Positions 16,876 to 26,513 of a stretch of 64,000 nucleotides of DNA are shown in pieces (the first letter of the stretch is position 1; the number at the start of each line of letters is the position of its first letter). Origin of the DNA: Croceicoccus ponticola (GTDB lineage Bacteria > Pseudomonadota > Alphaproteobacteria > Sphingomonadales > Sphingomonadaceae); NCBI RefSeq assembly GCF_004004515.1, contig NZ_RXOL01000006.1, positions 1 to 64,000 of the forward strand. The letters run 5' to 3'. A program made the translations under genes and the position numbers. The notes beneath the pieces are model-generated. The model was given only the letters and a program-made list of their open reading frames with translations, ran no database searches and had not been told where the DNA came from.

Positions 16876-18027
16876 TCAGGCGCGCTCCAAAAGTCCCAAG
16901 GCCTGCCGACGCGCATCGGCGTCGGCGGCGATTACGTCTTCAAGCGAGGCGGGCGCGGCGGGAATGCCGCGGGCCAGCACATCCTCGCACTGTGCCACGA
17001 TGCGGGTGAACCCGATCTTACCGGCAAGGAATGCAGCCACGGCGATTTCGTTGGCGGCATTCAGAACCGCCGGAGCCGCCCCGCCCGCATGCGCGCATTC
17101 GCGGGCGACCCGGGTTGCGGGAAACAGCGTTTCATCGGGCGCCCGGAACGTCAGCGTGCCGATGGCGGCCAGATTGAGCGGTTCGCACGGCGTATCCATC
17201 CGGCGCGGCCATGCCAGCGCGCTGGCGATAGGGACACGCATGTCCGACGGGCCAAGCTGCGCCAGCGTCGAGCCGTCGCGGTATTCGACCATCGAATGCA
17301 CGACCGATTGCGGGTGGACGATGATGCGCAACCGATCCAGCCCCACCGGGAAGAGGTGAAACGCCTCGATGAATTCCAGTCCCTTGTTCATCATCGTGGC
17401 TGAATCGACGCTGATCTTCGCACCCATGTCCCAGTTGGGATGCGCGACCGCCTGTGCCGGAGTCGCGGCGATAATCTGGTCCAGCGTCGCATCGCGAAAC
17501 GGCCCGCCGCTTGCGGTCAGCGTGATCCAGCGAACGTCGGCAAGGTCTTCACCATGAAGGCACTGAAAGATCGCGTTGTGTTCGGAATCGACAGGCAGCA
17601 GCGTCGCGCCATGCCGTGCGACAGCGGCGGTCATGACTTCGCCCGCGCTGACCAGCGCCTCCTTGTTGGCGAGCGCGATGGTCCCGCCCTGTTCGATCGC
17701 TGCCATCGTGGGGGCGAGCCCGGCACAGCCGACGATCGCGGCCACGGTGATGTCAGCGCCGCGCGCCGCCGACTCGATCAGCGCAGGCTGTCCGCCCGCC
17801 GCCTCGATACCGCTTCCCTCCAGCGCCTCGCGCAGTTCGGGCAGGCAGCCCTCATCGCCCACGACTGCAATTTCCGCATCGAATTCCCGCGCCAGACGAG
17901 CAAGGTCGACCGCGCTGCAATTGGCGGTCAGCGCGATGACGCGCCACTTGTCGCGTTCGCGGCGGATAAGATCGAGCGTCGAGGCGCCGACGGAACCCGT
18001 GGCGCCCAGAACCGAGATCGTGCGCAT
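16876..18027 (-). CDS. dxr: 1-deoxy-D-xylulose 5-phosphate reductoisomerase
   Basis: This 383-residue enzyme has an NADPH site ISVLGATGSVGASTLDLI, ALANKEALVSAGE, VDSEHNAIFQCL (metal-binding Asp/Glu), and a C-terminal LNAANEIAVAAFL. It makes 2-C-methylerythritol 4-phosphate in the MEP isoprenoid pathway. The ATG overlaps the cdsA stop by one base (TGATG). Confidence 0.97.
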   Translation of the reverse strand: MRTISVLGATGSVGASTLDLIRRERDKWRVIALTANCSAVDLARLAREFDAEIAVVGDEGCLPELREALEGSGIEAAGGQPALIESAARGADITVAAIVGCAGLAPTMAAIEQGGTIALANKEALVSAGEVMTAAVARHGATLLPVDSEHNAIFQCLHGEDLADVRWITLTASGGPFRDATLDQIIAATPAQAVAHPNWDMGAKISVDSATMMNKGLEFIEAFHLFPVGLDRLRIIVHPQSVVHSMVEYRDGSTLAQLGPSDMRVPIASALAWPRRMDTPCEPLNLAAIGTLTFRAPDETLFPATRVARECAHAGGAAPAVLNAANEIAVAAFLAGKIGFTRIVAQCEDVLARGIPAAPASLEDVIAADADARRQALGLLERA

Positions 18028-18788
18028 CACGATGCCACCAGCATTAGCGCACCGACCAGGATCGCGACCGGCAGCAGCCCGTCGATCCGGTCGAACACGC
18101 CGCCGTGACCGGGAATGAGCTGCGACGAATCCTTCAGCTTGGCATGGCGCTTCATCCAGCTTTCGAAAAAGTCGCCCGTCTGCGCCAGCACCGCTAGCAC
18201 CGCGCCCGCGGCCAGTGCCGATACGATCAGCGTCGGCCCGAACACGACGAAAGTGGTGTCCTTCACGTTGGCTCCGCCATCGAACATGCCCAGTGTCCAG
18301 GCATGGGAAACGCCCATAAAGAGCACCAGCGCCAAAGTCGCGCCGACGATACCGCCGCCCAGCCCGGCCCATGTCTTGGACGGGCTGATGCTGGGCGCAA
18401 TTTTCGGCCCGCCGATGGTGCGCCCCGCAAAATAGGCGAACGTGTCGATAAATGCGGTCACCAACACCGCAAAGACGACATACTGTACTTCCATCGCCAC
18501 CATCAGCCACGCCGCGACACCCATGTAGAGCGCGCCGGCCAGCATCCAGACAAGCGTTGCCCCGGCCGAAAGCGGGATTTCGAGCCGCATCCGGCGTATG
18601 ATCCGCTGCCATTCGTAATAGGCCGTCGCCGCCACGATCACGATGAACGCATCGAGCAGCCAGCCGCCCATCCACAGGCAAAAGCCCGCGACCGCGACCA
18701 TGACGACGGCGGATGCAACTCGCTTCGGCAGGTCGGTATTGCGCCGCCCTTCGGGCGTCACGCGCGTTTGCGCCTCAACGTCCGCCAT
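18027..18788 (-). CDS. cdsA: Phosphatidate cytidylyltransferase
   Basis: This 253-residue multi-pass membrane protein ends with the CDP-diglyceride synthetase signature: [19 protein letters not shown] in the middle, and [18 protein letters not shown] at the end. It makes CDP-diacylglycerol, the precursor used by PssA later in the window. The start is set at [10 protein letters not shown], overlapping uppS by 14 bases. Confidence 0.95.
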   Translation of the reverse strand: MADVEAQTRVTPEGRRNTDLPKRVASAVVMVAVAGFCLWMGGWLLDAFIVIVAATAYYEWQRIIRRMRLEIPLSAGATLVWMLAGALYMGVAAWLMVAMEVQYVVFAVLVTAFIDTFAYFAGRTIGGPKIAPSISPSKTWAGLGGGIVGATLALVLFMGVSHAWTLGMFDGGANVKDTTFVVFGPTLIVSALAAGAVLAVLAQTGDFFESWMKRHAKLKDSSQLIPGHGGVFDRIDGLLPVAILVGALMLVAS

Positions 18789-19497
18789 AGCGACGCTCCC
18801 GCCCGGCGAAATGGTCCAGCGCCTCGCGAAAATGCGCCGGGCTGAAATCGGGCCAGAGCACGTCGGTGAAATAAAGCTCGGCATAGGCCGCCTGCCACAG
18901 CAGGAAATTCGACAGGCGCACTTCGCCCGATGTCCGGATCAACAGGTCCAGCGGCGGCAGGCCCGCAGTGTCGAGATGGCGCGCAATGGCTTCTTCAGTC
19001 ACTTCGCCTTCGGCGGCGGCGGCGCGGGCGGCCCGCACGATTTCTGCCTGAGAGCCATAGTTCAGCGCGATCGTCAGCGTTACGGCGGTATTCGCGGCGG
19101 TGCGTTCCAGCGCCCCGTCGATCAGCGCCACGGCTTCTTCGTCAAAGGCGGAATAGTCGCCAATGATGTTGAGCCGCACGCCCGCATCGGCAATTTCGTC
19201 TAGGTCGGAGCGGATGAAATGCTTCATCAGCGCGGTCAGGTCCGCGATCTCATCGGCGGGGCGGCCCCAGTTTTCGGTGCTGAAGGCATAAAGCGTCAGC
19301 GCCTCGACATCCGTATCGCGCAACGCGCGGACAAGCTGGCGCACGGCCTCGACGCCCTTTTTATGACCCATCGCACGCGGCAGCAGGCGCTTTTTAGCCC
19401 AGCGCCCGTTGCCATCCATGATGATGGCGACGTGGCGCGGGGTTGCGCCGCGCCCCTTTGCGCCAAGCTGCGCCTGTTGTGGCGCGGCAGCGGTCAC
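18775..19497 (-). CDS. uppS: Undecaprenyl diphosphate synthase
   Basis: This 240-residue cis-prenyltransferase has the diagnostic [16 protein letters not shown] block (catalytic Asp), [13 protein letters not shown], and [20 protein letters not shown] at the end. It makes the C55 carrier for peptidoglycan and surface polymers. The start is the GTG at 19497, which overlaps the frr stop as GTGA. Confidence 0.96.
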   Translation of the reverse strand: MTAAAPQQAQLGAKGRGATPRHVAIIMDGNGRWAKKRLLPRAMGHKKGVEAVRQLVRALRDTDVEALTLYAFSTENWGRPADEIADLTALMKHFIRSDLDEIADAGVRLNIIGDYSAFDEEAVALIDGALERTAANTAVTLTIALNYGSQAEIVRAARAAAAEGEVTEEAIARHLDTAGLPPLDLLIRTSGEVRLSNFLLWQAAYAELYFTDVLWPDFSPAHFREALDHFAGRERRYGGR

Positions 19498-20051
19498 TGG
19501 CTGAGGATTTCCTTTTCCTTCGCGTCGGCGACTTTGTCCGCCTCTGCGACGTACTTGTCGGTCAGCTTCTGAACGTCATCTTCGGACCGCTTGCGCTCGT
19601 CCTCCGAGATTTCCTTTTTCTTTTCGTCTTCCTTGAGCATTTCCATGCCGTCGCGGCGGACGTTGCGGATCGCGATCTTCGCCGCTTCGGAATATTTTCC
19701 GGCCAGCTTGGCAAGATCCTTGCGGCGCTCCTCGGTCAGGTCGGGGATCGGCAGGCGCAAGGTCTGGCCGTCGATCATCGGGTTGAGACCCAGGCCGGCG
19801 TGGGCGATGCCCTTTTCGACCGCGGTCACGTTCGAACGGTCCCAAACCTGCACGCTCAACATGCGTGGTTCTGGGGCGGATACGGTGGCGACCTGGCTCA
19901 ACGGCATCATCGCACCATAGACTTCGCAAACCACGGGATCGAGCAGGGACACGTTGGCGCGTCCGGTGCGCAGGCCCGAAAGGTCGCTTTTCAGAGATTC
20001 GACGGCGCCAGCCATGCGGCGCTCGATATCGGCCTTGTCATATTTGGCCAT
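19494..20051 (-). CDS. frr: Ribosome recycling factor
   Basis: This 185-residue protein starts [20 protein letters not shown] and contains the RRF core [13 protein letters not shown] and [20 protein letters not shown]. It releases ribosomes from mRNA after termination. It lies 20 bases after pyrH and is coupled to uppS. Confidence 0.97.
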   Translation of the reverse strand: MAKYDKADIERRMAGAVESLKSDLSGLRTGRANVSLLDPVVCEVYGAMMPLSQVATVSAPEPRMLSVQVWDRSNVTAVEKGIAHAGLGLNPMIDGQTLRLPIPDLTEERRKDLAKLAGKYSEAAKIAIRNVRRDGMEMLKEDEKKKEISEDERKRSEDDVQKLTDKYVAEADKVADAKEKEILSQ

Positions 20052-20071
20052 GATGGGTCCTCTCTACTTGA

Positions 20072-20809
20072 TCAGGATGCCGACCGGTTCGCGCCGGTTC
20101 GCACGATGGTCTGGATGCCGTCCCCTGCCAGCACGCGGGCAAGATTGCCACGCTCGCGGATGGAGAAGACTACGATGGGAATGTCGTTGTCGCGGCACAA
20201 GGCCACGGCGCTGGCATCCATCACCTTAAGGTTTTCGGCCAGCACGGTATCGTAATCGATGGTGTCGTAACGCGTCGCGCTTGCGTCCTTCTTGGGATCG
20301 GCGTTGTACACGCCGTCGACGCTGGTTCCCTTGAACAAAGCGTCGCAGCCCATTTCGGCGGCACGCAGCGCGGCACCCGAATCGGTGGTGAAATAGGGCG
20401 CGCCGACACCGGCGGCGAAAATCACGACGCGGCCTTTTTCAAGGTGCCGTTCGGCGCGGCGACGGATCACCGGTTCGCACACCTGATCCATCTGGATCGC
20501 GGACTGCACCCGGGTTTCGACACCCAGCTTTTCCAGCGCCGACTGCATCGCCAGTGCGTTCATGACGGTCGCCAACATGCCCATATAGTCGGCCTGGGCG
20601 CGATCCATGCCCTTGGCCGCACCCGCCATGCCGCGAAAGATGTTACCGCCGCCGATGACGAGGCAGATTTCGAGGCCGGTTTCCTTGGCCGCCTTGACCT
20701 CTCCCGCCAGCTTGGCGACGAAGTCGGTGTCGATGCCAAACTGCTGGTCGCCCATCAGCACCTCGCCCGAAAGCTTCAAAAGGATGCGTTTGGTATCGGC
20801 AAGGAGCAT
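20072..20809 (-). CDS. pyrH: UMP kinase
   Basis: This 245-residue enzyme has [28 protein letters not shown], and [20 protein letters not shown], all typical of bacterial UMP kinases (amino acid kinase fold). It phosphorylates UMP to UDP. It is the first gene of the leftward run pyrH-frr-uppS-cdsA-dxr-rseP-bamA. Here it is separated from tsf by two unrelated genes, unlike the usual rpsB-tsf-pyrH-frr order. Confidence 0.97.
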   Translation of the reverse strand: MLLADTKRILLKLSGEVLMGDQQFGIDTDFVAKLAGEVKAAKETGLEICLVIGGGNIFRGMAGAAKGMDRAQADYMGMLATVMNALAMQSALEKLGVETRVQSAIQMDQVCEPVIRRRAERHLEKGRVVIFAAGVGAPYFTTDSGAALRAAEMGCDALFKGTSVDGVYNADPKKDASATRYDTIDYDTVLAENLKVMDASAVALCRDNDIPIVVFSIRERGNLARVLAGDGIQTIVRTGANRSAS

Positions 20810-20918
20810 GGGGAACGGGGGACCCGGTTACAAAAGAGACAGTGCCGCGTCCCTAGCGCGGGTGCGCGCGGGGGGAAAGGGGAAAGGCAGAGCTTCGTGA
20901 ACCGATACCGCGAAAGCT

Positions 20919-20969
20919 CGATTATCCCGAACGCCCGATTATCCCGAACGCCCGATTATCCCGAACGCA
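20919..20969. repeat. Three tandem copies of a 17-bp unit
   Basis: CGATTATCCCGAACGCC occurs at 20919-20935 and 20936-20952 exactly, and at 20953-20969 with one change. It lies between pyrH and the small membrane-protein gene, outside coding sequence. No function is evident; it is a likely variable-number repeat. Confidence 0.9.
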
Positions 20970-21038
20970 ATGTGCGATTTTTTCCAGTCCGCGCGGGGGC
21001 CAGCCGCTGGCACGAGCATGACACGCCCGCTCAGGCGG

Positions 21039-21293
21039 TCAATCCTCGCGGCTTTCGACCAGATCGCAGACCATCCACAAGATGCCCAGATTGATCGCCG
21101 GCGCCATCAACGCGACGAGGAAACCGAACGTGTCGTCGCCTTCGAAAAAGAGATTCCAAGGCATGCCCAGCGGCATAAGGAACACACCCGCCATCGGATC
21201 CGGTTCCTGACCGAACCAGCCGAACGTACCGACCAGAAACAGGCCGAGCGCAATCACGTACAAAGCCGTGAATATTCGGACCACCCACTTCAT
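21039..21293 (-). CDS. Small membrane protein of unknown function
   Basis: This 84-residue protein has two hydrophobic segments: KWVVRIFTALYVIALGLFLV near the N-terminus and FGFLVALMAPAINLGILWMV near the C-terminus. The middle has WNLFFEGDD. I do not recognise a named family. The start is chosen at MKWVVRIF; an upstream in-frame Met adds eight residues. It lies between the AhpD-like gene and pyrH. Confidence 0.7.
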   Translation of the reverse strand: MKWVVRIFTALYVIALGLFLVGTFGWFGQEPDPMAGVFLMPLGMPWNLFFEGDDTFGFLVALMAPAINLGILWMVCDLVESRED

Positions 21294-21482
21294 TCGCGCT
21301 GCCCCCCAGGGTGCCATAAAGGCATGGGAGCGACCCGATTTCAGCTTAGCCGATCACAACCATCCACTCAATCGACCCGCCACCGATCCGGTCTCGGTCC
21401 GGCGCCACGAAACAGGTGCGTGGCGCCGGACCGAGAGGAATCAGGTTTGCTCGATGAGAGCTCAGGTATCAGAAAACGGCTA

Positions 21483-22025
21483 TCAGGCCGCTTCGGCCAA
21501 TGGCCCGCCGACGCTGCAGGCCTCAAGATCGGTGCCTAGAACATGGGCGACGCGGCCCATGCCCATCCACGCGGCGGTGCAATACGTCAGCTCGACGATT
21601 TCGCTGTCGGTCATCTGCGATTTCAATTCGGCCCAGAACGCCTCATCTTCGGCAAGGCCTTGCGGGTCTTCGCCCATCCGCTGCGAATAGCGGACGGCAA
21701 CACGCTCCTTGGGGCTGAGCGCCGAAAGGTCGTTCGACAAGACGGCCTGATACATCGTCTCGTCCGGCTGCTCCGTCTTGTCGAGGGCCTGTTCATTAAC
21801 GCCCAGCAAAGGCAGATCGCGCTGCGAACGCCAGTTCTTGCAGACGATGCAACCGTTGATCACCGCCGTCGCGATGCGGCACGCCTCAAACAGGCGCAGC
21901 GGCAACGTGGAATGGCGATAGGGTGCAAGCGCAAACGTATTGGCCGCATTGATGAGGTCGGAATTGTAATCCTCGGCCAGGTTGACGAGTGCATTGCCGG
22001 GTTGTGGTTTAAGTTCGACGCGCAT
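21483..22025 (-). CDS. Carboxymuconolactone decarboxylase / AhpD-like protein
   Basis: This 180-residue all-helical protein has the redox motif CIVCKNWR in ATAVINGCIVCKNW, followed by the family block LSPKERVAVRYSQRM and a C-terminal DSEIVELTYCTAAWMGMGRV. It could be a peroxidase-associated AhpD-type protein or a decarboxylase. The start at 22025 has GGAGAGG upstream. The promoter region carries motif E, shared with the Rieske and CaiB regions far away, so it is probably part of that catabolic regulon although it sits between tsf and pyrH. Confidence 0.86.
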   Translation of the reverse strand: MRVELKPQPGNALVNLAEDYNSDLINAANTFALAPYRHSTLPLRLFEACRIATAVINGCIVCKNWRSQRDLPLLGVNEQALDKTEQPDETMYQAVLSNDLSALSPKERVAVRYSQRMGEDPQGLAEDEAFWAELKSQMTDSEIVELTYCTAAWMGMGRVAHVLGTDLEACSVGGPLAEAA

Positions 22026-22167
22026 TTTTGCCTCTCCACTAATTCGCGGCCGGTCATCGATCGCACCCGACGCGTTACGCGCCGGGCAACAGTGCCAGCC
22101 TTGTCCAGGCGCCACGTTGTGCAGCGCCCTGAATCAGGTCAAAAGCTACACCCGTGTCAAGACAAGT

Positions 22168-22185
22168 CAATCATGTTTGTTTTTT
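22168..22185. promoter_or_regulatory. Operator-like site E of the CATGATTG-T6 motif
   Basis: CAATCATGTTTG plus six T is one base from the perfect 12-bp palindrome CAATCATGATTG. It lies 143-160 bases upstream of the AhpD-like gene. Four related sites occur near the catabolic genes at 4.6 and 9.5-10.3 kb. Confidence 0.55.
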
Positions 22186-22343
22186 ATCGGGCTATGACCG
22201 GTGCGAGCGCGCTCCGCCGTCCCCGCGCCATGCCGCCTGTCCGCGCCACCAAGACGCGATGATCGCTCACGCAACGAAAAAGGGGGCCGGAAAGCGCGAT
22301 GCTCGCCGACCCTCATTTTCGTGGTTCGCACAGGTGCGAGCGA

Positions 22344-23267
22344 TCAGCCGCCGACGGCAGCCGCGACTTCCGCCGCGAAATCGCTTTCTTCCTTTTCGAT
22401 GCCTTCGCCCAGCTGGAAGCGGACGTAGTCCTTCAGCACGATCTTCGTGCCGGCTTCCTTGCCTGCCTGGTCGACGACCTGCTGAATCGGGGTCTTGTTG
22501 TCCATGACGAAGACCTGCGATAGCAGTGCGTTTTCCTTGGCGTACTTGGCGACGGCGCCATCGACCATCTTTTCCTGCACGTTTTCGGGCTTGCCGCTTT
22601 CGGCCGCCTTTTCACGGGCGATCGAACGTTCGCGCTCGATGATCTCGGCGTCGAGGCCTTCTGCGGTCAGCGCCTGCGGGAATGCTGCGGCGATGTGCAT
22701 GGCCAGCTGCTTGCCCAGCGCTTCGAGCGCGTCGGCCGATGCATCGGATTCAAGCGCGACGAGAACGCCGATCTTGCCGAGGTTCGGAGCGGCGGCGTTG
22801 TGCATGTAAGGGACGATGACGCCCTGCGAGACCGAAACGGTCTTCATGCGGCGAACCTGCTGGTTCTCGCCGATGGTCGCAACGTTGCCGGTCAGCTTTT
22901 CGCCGACGCTACCGCCGTCGGGGTATGCGGCGGCCTTCAGCGCTTCGACATCGTCACCGGCCAGGCCAAGCGCGACTTCGGTGGTCTTGCGCACGAAATC
23001 CTGGAACTGGTCGTTCTTGGCGACGAAGTCGGTTTCCGAGTTGACCTCGACCGCCACGCCCTTGGTGCCCGAAACGGCCACGCCGACGAGGCCCTCTGCC
23101 GCGGTGCGGCTGGACTTCTTGGCAGCGGCGGCAAGGCCCTTGGCGCGCAGGAAATCAACCGCGGCTTCCATGTCGCCGTCGGTTTCGGTCAGCGCCTTCT
23201 TGCAATCCATCATGCCCGCGCCGGTCTTCTCGCGCAGGGCCTTCACGTCAGCGGCGGTGTAAGCCAT
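22344..23267 (-). CDS. tsf: Elongation factor Ts
   Basis: This 307-residue protein starts [26 protein letters not shown], the diagnostic EF-Ts N-terminus, followed by [13 protein letters not shown]. It exchanges nucleotide on EF-Tu. It is downstream of rpsB by 115 bases, the standard pairing. Confidence 0.97.
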   Translation of the reverse strand: MAYTAADVKALREKTGAGMMDCKKALTETDGDMEAAVDFLRAKGLAAAAKKSSRTAAEGLVGVAVSGTKGVAVEVNSETDFVAKNDQFQDFVRKTTEVALGLAGDDVEALKAAAYPDGGSVGEKLTGNVATIGENQQVRRMKTVSVSQGVIVPYMHNAAAPNLGKIGVLVALESDASADALEALGKQLAMHIAAAFPQALTAEGLDAEIIERERSIAREKAAESGKPENVQEKMVDGAVAKYAKENALLSQVFVMDNKTPIQQVVDQAGKEAGTKIVLKDYVRFQLGEGIEKEESDFAAEVAAAVGG

Positions 23268-23382
23268 CGCTCATGTCCTTTTTTAAAATGATAGTGTCGC
23301 CGGGCAGCACCATGGCGGCCCGGCGCACTGAACAGCAAATCATGACGGGCGCGTGACAATTCCGCGCCCCGTCCTGTTGGCC

Positions 23383-24141
23383 TTAGGCTTCGGCGGTCGC
23401 CTCTTCGGCAGCCGGCTCGGCCATTGCGCCGATGTCGACACCCGAATCGGCAACACCCTTGTTGCCACCCTTGCGGGCCGCAGCAGCAATCGCGTCGCAG
23501 TACAGGCGAACGGCGCGCGAGGCGTCGTCGTTGGCCGGAACCGGGAAGGAAATGCCGCTCGGGTCGACGTTGGTGTCGAGAATTGCCACGACCGGAATGC
23601 CAAGCACGTTGGCTTCCTTGATGGCGAGATCTTCCATGTTGGCGTCGATCACGAACATCACGTCCGGAATGCCGCCCATGTCACGGATGCCGCCCAGCGA
23701 AAGCTCGAGCTTGTCCCGCTTGCGGGTCAGGTCGAGGATTTCCTTCTTGGTCATGCCCGAGATTTCGCCCGAAAGCTTTTCCTCGATGGTTTTCAGCTTC
23801 TTGATCGACTTCGAAACCGTCTGCCAGTTGGTGAGCATGCCGCCCAGCCAGCGGTGGTTGACGAAGTGCTGACCGCACGACAGCGCTGCTTCGCGGATCG
23901 GGTCCTGCGCCTGACGCTTGGTACCGACGAACAGCACCTTGCCACCGGCCTGCGTTGTCGCCGAAACGAAGTCGAGCGCGCGCTGGAACAGCGGCACGGT
24001 CTGCGACAGGTCGATGATGTGAACGCCATTGCGCGAGCCGAAGATGTACGGCTTCATCCGCGGGTTCCAGCGGTGGGTCTGGTGGCCGAAGTGTGCGCCG
24101 GCCTCGATCAATTGCTGCATGGTGACGCCAGTGGACGCCAT
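23383..24141 (-). CDS. rpsB: Ribosomal protein S2
   Basis: This 252-residue protein contains [19 protein letters not shown] and the late signature [19 protein letters not shown], diagnostic of S2. It is part of the small ribosomal subunit. The C-terminus is Ala/Glu-rich. It is first in the rpsB-tsf operon. Confidence 0.97.
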   Translation of the reverse strand: MASTGVTMQQLIEAGAHFGHQTHRWNPRMKPYIFGSRNGVHIIDLSQTVPLFQRALDFVSATTQAGGKVLFVGTKRQAQDPIREAALSCGQHFVNHRWLGGMLTNWQTVSKSIKKLKTIEEKLSGEISGMTKKEILDLTRKRDKLELSLGGIRDMGGIPDVMFVIDANMEDLAIKEANVLGIPVVAILDTNVDPSGISFPVPANDDASRAVRLYCDAIAAAARKGGNKGVADSGVDIGAMAEPAAEEATAEA

Positions 24142-24368
24142 AATTCATTCCTTTCCGGTTGAGCCTCTGGAAGACGGATGACCGTGACAGCACCGCGATG
24201 GGCCCGCCAAGGCACCGGTGATGTGTGCCTTCCATGTGGATTTCGCCCGCGACGACACCGGCTGGAATGCCGAATCCGTCATGGACGAGCGGCCCCTTAG
24301 CCGCCCTTTGCATTAAATGGAAGCCCCCGCGCCGGCCAGGAGCAGGCGATCTGCCGCATCGACGGCGC
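24142..24368. other. Upstream region and leader of rpsB
   Basis: No coding sequence is evident. The 227 bases between the rpsB start and the SOS-type promoter hold the rpsB promoter and leader. S2 leaders are often autoregulated, but I see no structure that I can assign with confidence. Confidence 0.4.
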
Positions 24369-24397
24369 TTGACAGATTAGAACAAAAAGAGAACAAT
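24369..24397 (+). promoter_or_regulatory. Sigma-70-like promoter overlapped by a LexA (SOS) box
   Basis: TTGACA at 24369-24374 and AACAAT at 24392-24397 are separated by 17 bases, a good -35/-10 pair. GAAC-N7-GAAC at 24380-24394 covers the spacer and the -10 element. It is the direct-repeat LexA box known for Alphaproteobacteria (GTTC-N7-GTTC on the other strand). The next gene downstream on this strand starts at 24502. Confidence 0.75.
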
Positions 24398-24501
24398 GCG
24401 AATCAGGGAAACTACCTAGCGCCGTATTTCAGTCGGCGCGTCTCGCACTCCGTTCCGTCTGCATAGCGGAAGGAACGGGGGAACAAAAGGGGTTCATTGC
24501 G

Positions 24502-24786
24502 ATGTTGTCGAGCCTGATGTCGTTCGTTGTGCTGTTTTTCTTCGTCGGGGTCGCGATGGTTGCCTGCGCATTGCTGGGCAGCCTGCTGTTCGACCTGTTG
24601 CCCGTGCTTCGTGATGGCGACCGGCGCGTTCGCCATCCGCTGGTGTTCCCCGAAATCGCCGACCGACCCACGGTTCGCCAGCCGGCGACCGTGCACAGGA
24701 TCGTGTCAGCCCCGATTATTCCGGCGCGAATTATTCCGGCAGGGCGTCCTTCGGTTCGCTTCGCAGGGTTAAGCGCTGCCGCCTGA
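24502..24786 (+). CDS. Small single-pass membrane protein, probably SOS-induced
   Basis: This 94-residue protein has a strong hydrophobic N-terminal segment, about residues 2-33 (LMSFVVLFFFVGVAMVACAL ...), followed by an Arg- and Pro-rich tail. An AAGGGG ribosome-binding site lies upstream. About 105 bases before it is a promoter with a LexA box. No homologue is recognised. The topology and control recall SidA of Caulobacter, a short SOS-induced inner-membrane division inhibitor, but sequence relationship is not claimed. The last 56 bases overlap the 3' end of pssA on the other strand. Confidence 0.68.
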   Translation: MLSSLMSFVVLFFFVGVAMVACALLGSLLFDLLPVLRDGDRRVRHPLVFPEIADRPTVRQPATVHRIVSAPIIPARIIPAGRPSVRFAGLSAAA

Positions 24787-25588
24787 CCTTGGCATAGCGC
24801 AACCAGCTAAAGGGAAGCAGCGCGAGATAGGCGATCGACACGATAGCCAGCGTCCACCACGGTTCGAGGAACAGGAACGCGCCCAAAAGGCCGATCAGCG
24901 CGATCAGTTCGATGCGTACCGAACGGGCCGGCTTGATCGACGTCCAGCTAAAGGTCGCGACGTTGGATATCATCAGGAAAGCGATCAGCACGACCCAAGG
25001 GCCGACAAGCAGCGGATCGCGAAATACCTGCTCGCCGGTCGCCTGCGACAGGTAAAGCGGGAGGAAGGCCACGCCAGCACCGACAGGAGCCGGGATACCG
25101 GTCAGGAACCCGGCCGACTTGTGGGGTTGTTCCTCGACATCGATTTGTGCGTTAAAGCGCGCCAGCCGCAACATGCAGCACAGCGCCAGAGCCAGCGACG
25201 CAAACCAGCCGAGACGCGGCAGGTCCTGCAACGACCAGAGAAACAGGATCAGCGCCGGGGCGACGCCAAAGGACAGCGAATCGGCAAGGCTGTCGAGTTC
25301 GGCACCGAACCGGCTTTGCGCCTTGAGCAGCCTGGCGATCCGGCCGTCGATACCGTCAAGCGCACCCGCGACGATCACGGCAAGGATGGCGCGATCGAAA
25401 TCGCCGCCGATAGCGAAACGAATTCCCGTAAGGCCGATGCACAGCGCAGCGGCGGTAATCGCGTTGGGAACGACGGCGCGCATCGTCAGACCACGTGATC
25501 GCCGTCCGGGCACTGCCCGCTCGCCATGGGTCACGCGTGGCCCAACATCACCCGGTTCTGCGTAACGTTCGTCGAGCGGTTCGGTCAC
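24731..25588 (-). CDS. pssA: CDP-diacylglycerol-serine O-phosphatidyltransferase
   Basis: This 285-residue membrane enzyme carries the CDP-alcohol phosphotransferase motif DGIDGRIAR ... GAELDSLAD (D-G-x2-D-G-x2-A-R-x8-G-x3-D-x3-D) and several transmembrane segments. It makes phosphatidylserine from CDP-diacylglycerol. The GTG start at 25588 overlaps the psd stop as GTGA, so the two successive steps of phosphatidylethanolamine synthesis are coupled. Confidence 0.94.
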   Translation of the reverse strand: MTEPLDERYAEPGDVGPRVTHGERAVPGRRSRGLTMRAVVPNAITAAALCIGLTGIRFAIGGDFDRAILAVIVAGALDGIDGRIARLLKAQSRFGAELDSLADSLSFGVAPALILFLWSLQDLPRLGWFASLALALCCMLRLARFNAQIDVEEQPHKSAGFLTGIPAPVGAGVAFLPLYLSQATGEQVFRDPLLVGPWVVLIAFLMISNVATFSWTSIKPARSVRIELIALIGLLGAFLFLEPWWTLAIVSIAYLALLPFSWLRYAKVRRQRLTLRSEPKDALPE

Positions 25589-26334
25589 AGTCGCACACCT
25601 TCGAGTACGGGGGATTTGCCGATCATCGCGATGATCGTTTCCCCAGCGATGGTCTTCTGACCCTTGAGCACCATGGGTTCGGTGCCGGCCGGAAGATAGA
25701 TGTCGACCCGGCTACCGAACCGGATCAGGCCGACCCGCTGGCCCGCACCCACGATGTCGCCGGGCTTGACGAAAGGGACGATCCGCCGCGCGACGAGACC
25801 CGCGATCTGGGTAAACCCGATCTTGGTGCCGTCCTGCCGATCGACGAGGAAATGCTGACGCTCGTTGTCCTCGCTCGCCTTGTCGAGATCGGCGTTGAGG
25901 AATTTGCCCGGAATGTAGACGACCCGTCGAACCGTACCGGCGATGGGCGAGCGATTGATGTGGACGTCGAAAACGCTCATGAAAATCGACACGCGCGTAA
26001 CAGGCTGAGTGCCCATTCCGGGGGATTCCGGCCCGTCGTCCATTTGCAGTTCGGGCGGAGCCGGCACTTGCGCGATCAACGTGATCAGGCCGTCGGCCGG
26101 CGCGACCACCATGTCGTCACCCTGAGGCACGACCCGCTGCGGATCGCGAAAGAACGCAAGCACGCCCACCGTCAGGAAGGCAAGCGGCCACGCCAATGTC
26201 TCCCACGCCAGAAACGCAAAAACTAGTGCGGCGGCCGCGATGATGAGACCGAACTTGCGTCCCTCGGGGTGAATGGGCGGCCAGCTCCAGCCCGCTTCGC
26301 CACGTCCCCTGTTATCGAGAATTTCTCCTGCCAT
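25585..26334 (-). CDS. psd: Phosphatidylserine decarboxylase
   Basis: This 249-residue protein contains [18 protein letters not shown] (active-site His) and, near the C-terminus, [13 protein letters not shown], where GS is the autocatalytic cleavage site producing the pyruvoyl Ser. It converts phosphatidylserine to phosphatidylethanolamine. Two hydrophobic segments lie near the N-terminus. It is upstream of and overlaps pssA. Confidence 0.95.
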   Translation of the reverse strand: MAGEILDNRGRGEAGWSWPPIHPEGRKFGLIIAAAALVFAFLAWETLAWPLAFLTVGVLAFFRDPQRVVPQGDDMVVAPADGLITLIAQVPAPPELQMDDGPESPGMGTQPVTRVSIFMSVFDVHINRSPIAGTVRRVVYIPGKFLNADLDKASEDNERQHFLVDRQDGTKIGFTQIAGLVARRIVPFVKPGDIVGAGQRVGLIRFGSRVDIYLPAGTEPMVLKGQKTIAGETIIAMIGKSPVLEGVRL

Positions 26335-26513
26335 CGCCGCTATCTAGGGCCGCGATGCCCGGGCGGCAAGGAGAGCTTGCCCCGTCACCCCCCGGTTTCG
26401 CCTTTGGCCATGCGCACATTCAACCCTTTGCGATGTCGGAAGGCCGACATACATGGAGCCGTCAGGAATATCATGCAGACCGCATCAAGCGACTGGAAAA
26501 CGGCTTAAGCCGA

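Noticed and set aside
16876-18681. A single 601-codon frame extending dxr upstream through cdsA
   Set aside because: The extension has no domain and runs in another frame over cdsA. The dxr ATG at 18027 gives a family-length enzyme.
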